Source: Clostridiaceae bacterium
GTDB lineage: Bacteria; Bacillota_A; Clostridia; Acetivibrionales; Acetivibrionaceae
Direction: 5' to 3'
Length of the DNA stretch: 12,987 nt
NCBI GenBank assembly: GCA_012513545.1
Contig: JAAZCB010000171.1
Coordinates: 1-12,987, forward strand
Shown here piece after piece: positions 7,536-12,987 of the stretch. Made by a program: the position numbers and the translations under genes. Numbering within the stretch: the stretch's first letter is position 1; every line of letters starts with the position of its first letter. The notes beneath the pieces were generated by a model. It saw only the letters and a program-made list of their open reading frames with translations. It was not told the DNA's origin and made no database searches.

Positions 7536-9500
7536 TTATATTGCCTCCTTGTCTTTTATGTTTATATATTTGGAATTTCTTTTAAAAGGATTAAACATTT
7601 TACCGCCGCTTTCATAAAACTTACTGAAGAATTCAACGTATTGAAGTCGGCTTGCGTGTACATAAGCTCCAAGAACATTTATTGCAATATTAAATATATG
7701 ACCGAATATAAATACTATAATGAACAGTATTATGCTTAGAATACTGAACCCGAAAAGGCTTCCAACCGTATTAACTACCATTGCTATAACTCCGGTGGCA
7801 AGACCTAGTGCCAGAAGTCTCGAGTAGGACAGTACATCACTGAGATAAGCGGTTACATTATACAAGCTCAGTACTCCGCTCATGAGTTTTTTTAGGATGT
7901 TTTTCTCTGACCTTCCCTGGGTAAGCACCAGAAGTACTGCACCTGCTATGGCCATGTATTTGCCTATGGTCGAATATGTTCCTCCAAGTACAATAAGGGG
8001 AAGTCCAATAAGCAGAATGTACCACGAACCGATATCAAAGATTGCATCCCAGACTTTCCCATCCCTTATGAGCATGTACATTTTTACTGCCATTCCTGTA
8101 AAAAGGTGTATGGCTCCGAAAATCATAGACCACAAGAGCAGTCTCATAGGATCATTCAGAGGGTTGAACCAGATGGGGGATATAAAGCCCTCTTTTCCTG
8201 TTAATATATCAAAAATATTTCCAAACCAGCCTCCGAATAAAGCACCCCATATTGCTGTTGAAATACCACCCAGGAATATAAGCCTGAGAAGCTTTGAAAG
8301 AGTGCCTTCGAACCTGTATTTTAACAGTAGTATTCCCGTTGTAATTGACATAACAAGACCGTAACCTGCATCACTTACCATAAGACCGAAGAAAGCAAAG
8401 AAAAATGGTGCCATAAATACATTTGGGTCAATTCCATTTGAACTGGGTAAGCTGTACATTTCAGTTACAATTTCAAAAGGCTGCACAAGGGCGTTGTTCC
8501 TGAGAAGAATAGGAAAGTTCTCATCTTTTTCAGGCTTCTTTATATCAACAACGCATTCTGTAAGATTCAGGAGCCGACTTTTTACGCGTTCACCAAGCTC
8601 CTCGGGTATCCAGCCTTCAAGCATGAATACATTACTTGTTTTTAAAAGACTTGAACGGATTTTTTTTCTGTCTCTTTCTGTAACAAGATGGTCATAAAGG
8701 ACTTCAAGCTCTTCTTTGAAATTCACAAATGAAGCAATTTTCTCCTCAGTTGACTGGATTGTTTTTTCAATTTTTTCTATTTCTTTAGTTGCATTACTTA
8801 TATTTACTGCAGCAGTCCCTTCAAGTTCTTTAAAGGAAGTCTTGGAAAAACCATATTCCTTCAGTATTTTAAGGACATCCTCTTCCCGTGAAGAGTAATA
8901 TATAACAAGAATATAGCTCTGATCCCTGTCTTCGTTTACAATTTCAATATAGCTTTCCGGAACCAGTTCATACATTGTACTCTTGAGCAGCTCTGTGTCT
9001 GATGCATCAGGAACAGTTCCTATTGTAATGGTAGTAGTACTGGTTGATGTTACATTAAAAGGGATGCTTAATTTATTCCACGGCTTAAGACTTATAATCA
9101 GGTTTGAGAATTTATTTTTATCCGATTTTAAAGCTGTAAGCTTGGTATCAAGCTCATGGAGTTGGTCTGTAACGGACCAGAGCTTATCCAGATTCTGCAG
9201 GATAAGGCTGTATTCGCTGACGCTTATACTCCGTTTGAAGGAGAACATACCTTTTTTTCTCTTGTCATATTTGGCAAGATAGTCTATTGCGGACTTAACT
9301 CTTGAGATTTTTTCATCAAACCCTGAAACTTCCTCAAGTTCCCCATCACAGACTACAAGATCCTTCCATTCGTCCGATGAGATTTTTTCAGAAGAATCTA
9401 TTACCTCAACAACGCCCATTTTCATCAGGCTTTCAAGAATGCGCTCCTTATCTGCTTCAAGACCTATAAGAGTGAGTTTATCCATTTTAACTATTGCCAT
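7536..9500 (-). CDS. atpI (ntpI): V-type ATP synthase subunit I (membrane stator, a-subunit)
   Basis: Subunit I holds the two half-channels through which ions enter and leave the K ring, and it anchors the peripheral stalks. It has 654 residues, normal length. Residues about 1-340 are a soluble coiled-coil arm with the family start MAIVKMDKLTLIGLE. Residues about 355-625 hold the membrane helices, including the conserved FFGLMVSDAGYG (370-381). The arginine facing the rotor glutamate is best assigned to R561 in LSYSRLLALGLA, with a second conserved arginine, R618, in HASRLQYVEFFSKFYESGG. It starts at the ATG at 9500, overlapping the upstream G/H gene by 14 bases. The nearest ribosome binding site, AGGAAGG, lies further upstream than usual, so coupling to the preceding gene is likely. 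Confidence 0.98.
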   Translation of the reverse strand: MAIVKMDKLTLIGLEADKERILESLMKMGVVEVIDSSEKISSDEWKDLVVCDGELEEVSGFDEKISRVKSAIDYLAKYDKRKKGMFSFKRSISVSEYSLILQNLDKLWSVTDQLHELDTKLTALKSDKNKFSNLIISLKPWNKLSIPFNVTSTSTTTITIGTVPDASDTELLKSTMYELVPESYIEIVNEDRDQSYILVIYYSSREEDVLKILKEYGFSKTSFKELEGTAAVNISNATKEIEKIEKTIQSTEEKIASFVNFKEELEVLYDHLVTERDRKKIRSSLLKTSNVFMLEGWIPEELGERVKSRLLNLTECVVDIKKPEKDENFPILLRNNALVQPFEIVTEMYSLPSSNGIDPNVFMAPFFFAFFGLMVSDAGYGLVMSITTGILLLKYRFEGTLSKLLRLIFLGGISTAIWGALFGGWFGNIFDILTGKEGFISPIWFNPLNDPMRLLLWSMIFGAIHLFTGMAVKMYMLIRDGKVWDAIFDIGSWYILLIGLPLIVLGGTYSTIGKYMAIAGAVLLVLTQGRSEKNILKKLMSGVLSLYNVTAYLSDVLSYSRLLALGLATGVIAMVVNTVGSLFGFSILSIILFIIVFIFGHIFNIAINVLGAYVHASRLQYVEFFSKFYESGGKMFNPFKRNSKYINIKDKEAI

Positions 9501-9813
9501 AAAGGTTCACAATCCTTCCTATAATGACATCTACAGCTCTGTCGAGTTTCTTTCCGGCATGAGCTTTTATGACTTCGCACTCTTCTGATACTATGTCTTT
9601 AAGCTTTTCAATCTCAATAGAAGCTTCCTTTTCGGCGTCTTTTATAATTTTCGAAGCATCTTTCTCAGCGTCTTCTACGGCCTGCTCAAGCAACTTATAT
9701 GATTGGTTGCTGGCTTCAGACAAAATTTGACGCGAATCCTCAAGAGCCTGCTTTTTGAGCGTCTCAGCCTCTTCTTCCGTTTGCTTTATTGACCTTAACA
9801 AATCAATTGACAC
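9487..9813 (-). CDS. atpH (ntpF): V-type ATP synthase G/H-type small peripheral-stalk subunit
   Basis: This first gene of the operon encodes 108 residues that are almost entirely charged helix (KQTEEEAETLKKQALEDSRQ, then DAEKDASKIIKDAEKEAS), ending in KLDRAVDVIIGRIV. Together with its place before subunit I, this identifies the partner of subunit E in the stator stalk (AhaH in archaea, NtpF in E. hirae). The start codon is GTG at 9813, supported by the long ribosome binding site at 9816-9827, which differs from the anti-Shine-Dalgarno complement by one base. The 3' end overlaps subunit I by 14 bases. The protein is too repetitive for precise subfamily assignment, but the context makes the role secure. 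Confidence 0.92.
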   Translation of the reverse strand: MSIDLLRSIKQTEEEAETLKKQALEDSRQILSEASNQSYKLLEQAVEDAEKDASKIIKDAEKEASIEIEKLKDIVSEECEVIKAHAGKKLDRAVDVIIGRIVNLYGNS

Positions 9814-9815
9814 CT

Positions 9816-9827
9816 GATCACCACCTT
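9816..9827 (-). promoter_or_regulatory. Extended ribosome binding site of the first ATPase gene
   Basis: Minus-strand AAGGTGGTGATC matches the 16S rRNA complement AAGGAGGTGATC except at one base. It is correctly placed for the GTG start at 9813 and decides that start. Confidence 0.8.
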
Positions 9828-9871
9828 GTAGGTTTAGTTGCTCAAATTACGTTGCTTTTATTACATATCAT

Positions 9872-9888
9872 GTGTATACTGAGTACAC
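9872..9888. repeat. Short inverted repeat in the ATPase leader
   Basis: GTGTA (9872-9876) and TACAC (9884-9888) flank a 7-base centre, about 60 bases upstream of the first ATPase gene. It could be a small hairpin or an operator half-site pair, but 5-base arms may arise by chance. Confidence 0.25.
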
Positions 9889-9999
9889 TTTATTATTTCA
9901 TTTTTATTGCTTTTATAGAATTAGCACCCATAAAGAACAAGGAAGGGTGGAAATCTGAATACAATACTTAAATACTTATCGTAAAAAAACTTACTATAA

Positions 10000-10028
10000 A
10001 TAATAACATTATGATAAATTAATATCAA
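10000..10028 (-). promoter_or_regulatory. Predicted promoter of the V-ATPase operon
   Basis: Reading the minus strand, TTGATA (10028-10023, five of six consensus bases) is followed after 17 bases by TATTAT (10005-10000, five of six). The spacer ends in TGT, which makes a TGN extended -10. Transcription would begin near 9993, leaving a leader of roughly 180 bases before the GTG at 9813. A weaker candidate (TTGTTC at 9940-9935, TATAAA at 9917-9912) lies closer to the gene. The region is AT-rich, so chance matches are a risk. Confidence 0.5.
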
Positions 10029-10118
10029 GCATAATCTACACTACTCATATCTTTTATATTGGTATAAACAATCTTCAATCAGGATTTTTATAGTGAATCA
10101 AAAAAATAGCGAAGGATA

Positions 10119-10147
10119 TTGACAAAAAAATAACAATGTCGTATAAT
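10119..10147 (+). promoter_or_regulatory. adhE promoter, exact sigma-A consensus
   Basis: TTGACA (10119-10124) and TATAAT (10142-10147) are both exact consensus hexamers with the optimal 17-base spacing. Transcription should start near 10154, inside the Rex operator, giving a 5' leader of about 85 bases. Such a strong core promoter fits an abundant fermentative enzyme and implies control by repression. Confidence 0.9.
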
Positions 10148-10151
10148 GATA

Positions 10152-10169
10152 TTGTTAAATAATTAACAA
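10152..10169. promoter_or_regulatory. Rex operator of adhE
   Basis: TTGTTAA-ATAA-TTAACAA is a perfect inverted repeat identical to the clostridial Rex consensus TTGTTAAnnnnTTAACAA. Rex binds as a dimer when NADH is low and leaves the DNA when NADH rises. Here it begins four bases after the -10 box and covers the predicted transcription start, an ideal place to block RNA polymerase. AdhE genes are classical Rex targets, so site and gene support each other. Confidence 0.9.
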
Positions 10170-10178
10170 TTTAACAAT
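10163..10178 (+). repeat. Tandem Rex half-site repeat
   Basis: TTAACAAT occurs twice in a row (10163-10170 and 10171-10178). The first copy contains the right arm of the Rex operator and the second is an extra half-site in the same orientation. A further TAACAAT lies at 10131-10137, within the promoter spacer. Confidence 0.6.
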
Positions 10179-10238
10179 GATGCGGCATTGAGTCCGTTTT
10201 AAATAAATGTAGACTTGAAAAACGAGGGGGTTTTTATT

Positions 10239-12860
10239 ATGGCAGATAAAAATATTAAAAATGAAGAAGCAAAAAAAGATGAAAATAGGCAGACTGATCC
10301 TAAAAAAATGATCGATGGTCTTGTATTAAAAGCACAGGAAGCACTTGACAAGTTTATGGAGCTTGATCAGCAAACAGTTGATAACATAGTAAAGGAAATG
10401 GCTATGGCCGGACTTGATCAGCATATGAAACTGGCTAAAATGGCGATTGAAGAGACTGGCAAGGGTGTTTACGAGGACAAGATAATTAAGAATATATTTT
10501 CAACAGAGTACATATACCACAGTATAAAGTATGATAGAACAGTAGGAGTAATAAGTGAAAACGAGTTTGAAGACTATGAAGAGGTAGCTGAGCCTGTAGG
10601 AGTGGTTGCGGCAATTACTCCCGTGACAAATCCCACATCTACTACATTGTTTAAGGCAATAATAGCCATGAAGACAAGAAATCCCGTCATATTTGCGTTT
10701 CATCCCTCAGCTCAGAAGTGCAGTGCAGAAGCGGCAAGAATAGTAAAGAATGCGGCAATTGAAGCCGGAGCACCTGAAAACTGCATCCAATGGGTAGAAG
10801 ATCCCTCGGTAAGTGCAACTCAATTGCTTATGGGACATCCCGGTGTTGCCTTAATTCTTGCAACCGGAGGAGCAGGAATGGTACAGTCGGCTTACAGTAC
10901 AGGAAAGCCTGCACTTGGTGTAGGACCGGGGAATGTGCCCTGTTACATTGAAAAGACTGCAAATGTAAAGAGAGCGGTAACAGACCTGATAATGTCTAAA
11001 ACCTTTGATAACGGTATGATATGTGCATCAGAACAGGCTGTTATTGTTGACAGGGACATCAGCAAAGAGTTTGAGCAGTTTATGAAGGAAAACAAGTGCT
11101 ATTTTCTGAATAAGGATGAAACTGGCAAGCTTGAGAAAACAGCTATCGATGAGGTGAAATGCGCAATGAGCCCGGCAGTGGTAGGGCAGCCTCCGTATAA
11201 GATTGCGAAATTAGCCGGTTTTGAAGTGCCTGAGGATACGAAAATACTTGTTGCTAAATTAGAAGGAGTAGGACCAAAATACCCGTTGTCCAGGGAAAAA
11301 TTAAGCCCGATCCTTGCCTACTATGTTGTGGACGGAGCTGAAAAGGGAATAGAGAGAGCCGAAGAGATGGTTGAATTCGGTGGTCTTGGACACTCAGCCG
11401 TTATTCACTCAGAGAATGAAAAGGTTATAGGCGAGTTTTCCAGAAGAATTAAGGCAGGCAGGCTGATTATAAATTCTCCTTCAACCCATGGTGCCATTGG
11501 AGATATTTACAATACAAATATGCCTTCTCTCACATTGGGCTGCGGCTCTTTTGGAAGGAATTCAACCACCGCAAATGTATCTGCAGTAAATCTGATAAAT
11601 AAAAAAAGGGTTGCAAGGAGACGTGTGAATATGCAGTGGTTCAAGATACCTGAAAAGATCTATTTCCAGTTTGATTCCACTCAGTACCTGGAAAAAATGC
11701 CGGACATAACAAAGGCCTTTATTGTTACCGACCCCTTAATGATTAAGATGGGATATGTTGAAAAGGTTCTGTACTATTTAAGAAAAAGGCAAAGATATGT
11801 GCACTGCGAGATTTTTTCAGAGGTTGAGCCTGATCCGTCTGTTGATACAGTGCTGAAAGGCTGTGACCTTATGAACAAGTTTGCTCCGGATGTCATTATA
11901 GCTTTAGGAGGCGGCTCGGCAATTGATGCAGCAAAAGGAATGTGGCTTTTCTATGAAAACCCTGACGCCGATTTCAACTCCCTCAGGTTGAAGTTCATGG
12001 ATATAAGAAAAAGGATATATAAGTTCCCCAAACTGGGCAAAAAGAGCAAGTTTGTGGCAATACCGACAACTTCAGGGACGGGTTCGGAGGTTACTTCCTT
12101 TGCGGTTATTACAGATAAGGCCAAAAATGTTAAATATCCGCTTGCGGATTATGAACTGACACCCGATGTAGCAATAATCGATCCTGACTTTGTAATGTCA
12201 GTTCCCCCCGCTGTAACTGCAGACACAGGTATGGATGTATTGACACATGCTGTTGAAGCCTATGTATCCGTATTGGCCTCCGATTTTACCGATGGGCTCG
12301 CAATAAAGGCTATCCAACTGGTATTCGAATACCTGCCGAAGGCATATAAAAACGGAAATGACAGACTGGCAAGGGAAAAAATGCACAACGCTTCCTGTAT
12401 AGCAGGTATGGCCTTTACAAATGCCTTTCTCGGGATCAACCACAGTCTTGCACACAAACTCGGAGGTGAATTCCACATTCCGCACGGAAGGGCCAATGCA
12501 GTTTTACTGCCCCATGTAATTGAGTACAATGCACAAAAGCCTACCAAGTTTGTTTCTTTTCCCAAATACGAGACTTTTATTGCAGACCAGAGGTATGCAG
12601 AAATAGCAAAAGCACTGGGACTTCCTGCTTCTACTGCTGAGGAAGGTGTAAAGAGTCTTGTGAAGGCGGTAAGGGATTTGATGAAGGAGGTCAACATTCC
12701 TATGAGCATTGCCGAGTGTAAAGTTGACAGGAACCAGTTTATGGCGAAAGTGCCCGAACTTGCGGATAAAGCCTTTGAAGACCAGTGTACTACAGCAAAC
12801 CCAAGACTTCCGCTGGTTAAAGAGCTTGAGGAAATCTATATTAAGGCTTTTGGAAAATAA
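10239..12860 (+). CDS. adhE: Bifunctional acetaldehyde-CoA/alcohol dehydrogenase AdhE
   Basis: AdhE reduces acetyl-CoA to acetaldehyde and then to ethanol, oxidising two NADH. In other species it assembles into helical cytoplasmic filaments (spirosomes). The protein has 873 residues. Residues about 28-450 are the CoA-acylating aldehyde dehydrogenase half, with catalytic C262 in SKTFDNGMICASEQ and a coenzyme loop GVGPGNVP (227-234). Residues about 465-873 are the iron-dependent alcohol dehydrogenase half, with GGGSAIDAAK (557-566) and predicted iron ligands D666, H670, H735 and H749, assigned by alignment to E. coli AdhE (D653, H657, H723, H737). The start is the ATG at 10239, eight bases after GAGGGGG (10224-10230). 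The N-terminus is about 16 residues longer than E. coli AdhE and rich in Lys and Glu. Other variations are GPGN for the usual GAGN and CGSFGRN for CGSWGGN. It is transcribed alone from a Rex-controlled promoter. Both active sites look intact. Confidence 0.98.
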   Translation: MADKNIKNEEAKKDENRQTDPKKMIDGLVLKAQEALDKFMELDQQTVDNIVKEMAMAGLDQHMKLAKMAIEETGKGVYEDKIIKNIFSTEYIYHSIKYDRTVGVISENEFEDYEEVAEPVGVVAAITPVTNPTSTTLFKAIIAMKTRNPVIFAFHPSAQKCSAEAARIVKNAAIEAGAPENCIQWVEDPSVSATQLLMGHPGVALILATGGAGMVQSAYSTGKPALGVGPGNVPCYIEKTANVKRAVTDLIMSKTFDNGMICASEQAVIVDRDISKEFEQFMKENKCYFLNKDETGKLEKTAIDEVKCAMSPAVVGQPPYKIAKLAGFEVPEDTKILVAKLEGVGPKYPLSREKLSPILAYYVVDGAEKGIERAEEMVEFGGLGHSAVIHSENEKVIGEFSRRIKAGRLIINSPSTHGAIGDIYNTNMPSLTLGCGSFGRNSTTANVSAVNLINKKRVARRRVNMQWFKIPEKIYFQFDSTQYLEKMPDITKAFIVTDPLMIKMGYVEKVLYYLRKRQRYVHCEIFSEVEPDPSVDTVLKGCDLMNKFAPDVIIALGGGSAIDAAKGMWLFYENPDADFNSLRLKFMDIRKRIYKFPKLGKKSKFVAIPTTSGTGSEVTSFAVITDKAKNVKYPLADYELTPDVAIIDPDFVMSVPPAVTADTGMDVLTHAVEAYVSVLASDFTDGLAIKAIQLVFEYLPKAYKNGNDRLAREKMHNASCIAGMAFTNAFLGINHSLAHKLGGEFHIPHGRANAVLLPHVIEYNAQKPTKFVSFPKYETFIADQRYAEIAKALGLPASTAEEGVKSLVKAVRDLMKEVNIPMSIAECKVDRNQFMAKVPELADKAFEDQCTTANPRLPLVKELEEIYIKAFGK

Positions 12861-12876
12861 ATAAAAAGCTTCGGGA

Positions 12877-12886
12877 AAGGGCCCTT
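12877..12886. repeat. 10-base palindrome after adhE
   Basis: AAGGGCCCTT is a perfect palindrome 17 bases past the adhE stop. It has no loop to make a stable hairpin and no assigned role; it may be incidental. Confidence 0.3.
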
Positions 12887-12896
12887 AATAAAATGA

Positions 12897-12923
12897 AAAC
12901 AGGGGCTTAAAAAGTCCCTGTTT
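12897..12923. terminator. Terminator hairpin downstream of adhE, probably bidirectional
   Basis: A 12-bp stem (12897-12908 with 12912-12923, one G-T wobble) closes an AAA loop, 36 bases after the adhE stop. On the plus strand only the stem's own TTT follows. On the minus strand the hairpin is followed by a T-rich stretch (TCATTTTATT), so it looks better as a terminator for a gene arriving from the right while also ending adhE. Confidence 0.7.
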
Positions 12924-12945
12924 AACTTGAATCCTGTGTTGATTT

Positions 12946-12987
12946 TTATAAGTAGGGCAATTCCTTCAACAAGCTCTCACCATGGAC
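12946..12987 (-). CDS. Possible C-terminal end of a minus-strand gene (partial)
   Basis: One minus-strand frame is open from the window edge to a TAA at 12948-12946 and reads VHGESLLKELPYL. The other two minus-strand frames reach stops within about 20 bases of the edge. The hairpin at 12897-12923, with its T-rich side facing left, is correctly placed to terminate such a gene. Thirteen residues are far too few to identify a family, and the open frame could be chance. Confidence 0.3.
   Translation of the reverse strand, partial: VHGESLLKELPYL

Larger units (their letters stand above)
9814..10238. other. Divergent intergenic region between the ATPase operon and adhE
   Basis: These 425 AT-rich bases hold no gene I can support. 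From left to right they contain the ribosome binding site and a leader of about 180 bases for the ATPase operon, with a short inverted repeat at 9872-9888. A left-facing promoter follows at 10000-10028. The right-facing adhE promoter is at 10119-10147, the Rex operator at 10152-10169, and an adhE 5' leader of about 85 bases ends the region. I see no recognisable riboswitch or attenuator. Confidence 0.85.

Noticed and set aside
7882..8364. Plus-strand open frame of 160 codons opposite subunit I
   Set aside because: It is the antisense shadow of a highly conserved subunit I gene and has no family resemblance or ribosome binding site.
9896..9931. Small leader frame MGANSIKAIKMK upstream of the ATPase operon (minus strand)
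   Set aside because: It has an ATG and stop codons but no ribosome binding site, and short frames are expected by chance in 180 bases.
9912..9940. Alternative ATPase promoter TTGTTC, 17 bases, TATAAA (minus strand)
   Set aside because: Its -35 box is poorer than that of the candidate at 10000-10028 and it lacks the extended -10; kept only as a backup.
9925..9949. Inverted repeat CACCC/GGGTG in the intergenic region
   Set aside because: Five-base arms with a 15-base loop and no T tract; too weak to call a terminator or operator.
10215..10238. TTG at 10215 as the adhE start, adding MKNEGVFI
   Set aside because: The ribosome binding site GAGGGGG (10224-10230) lies inside this extension and is correctly spaced for the ATG at 10239.
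9814..10238. Possible c-di-GMP or other riboswitch in the divergent region, suggested by the GGDEF-EAL gene nearby
   Set aside because: I found none of the conserved core sequences or stable paired elements of known riboswitches on either strand.
12260..12709. Minus-strand open frame of 149 codons opposite adhE
   Set aside because: It is an antisense shadow of the conserved alcohol dehydrogenase half of AdhE.

Overview
The window looks like chromosomal DNA from a low-GC, anaerobic, fermentative Gram-positive bacterium, most likely a clostridium. The signs are strong AGGAGG-type ribosome binding sites, frequent TTG and GTG starts, an ntp-type V-ATPase operon, and a bifunctional AdhE under a clostridial-type Rex operator. 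The flavour recalls the cellulolytic clostridia, but the genus is an inference and cannot be fixed from this sequence alone.

Layout. (1) Positions 2-1003, plus strand: the 3' part of a GGDEF-EAL cyclic-di-GMP protein whose beginning lies outside the window. (2) Positions about 1052-1092: a strong hairpin between convergent genes, probably terminating transcription from both sides. (3) Positions 1105-9813, minus strand: a complete nine-gene V/A-type ATPase operon, transcribed G/H - I - K - E - C - F - A - B - D. This is the order of the Enterococcus hirae ntpFIKECGABD operon, but the ntpH and ntpJ genes that follow there are absent here. Most neighbours overlap or lie within about 40 bases, and several ribosome binding sites sit inside the preceding gene. 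(4) Positions 9814-10238: an AT-rich divergent intergenic region with two promoters. One faces left to the ATPase operon. The other faces right to adhE, has exact consensus -35 and -10 boxes with 17-base spacing, and is followed at once by a perfect Rex operator. (5) Positions 10239-12860, plus strand: adhE, the bifunctional acetaldehyde/alcohol dehydrogenase. (6) Positions 12861-12987: a terminator hairpin and possibly the last codons of a minus-strand gene.

How the genes fit together. AdhE reoxidises NADH by reducing acetyl-CoA to ethanol, and the Rex operator would tie its expression to the NADH/NAD+ ratio. The V-ATPase would use ATP made by fermentation to pump ions or, less likely, run in reverse. 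Its rotor subunit K carries all five residues known as Na+ ligands in E. hirae NtpK, so a Na+ pump is the best prediction. The GGDEF-EAL protein belongs to a separate transcription unit.

I see no clearly new biological system. The most informative points are the Rex operator/promoter arrangement with extra half-sites, the Na+-ligand signature in subunit K, and start corrections for subunits C and D. I saw no tRNA, rRNA, CRISPR array, insertion sequence or recognised riboswitch.
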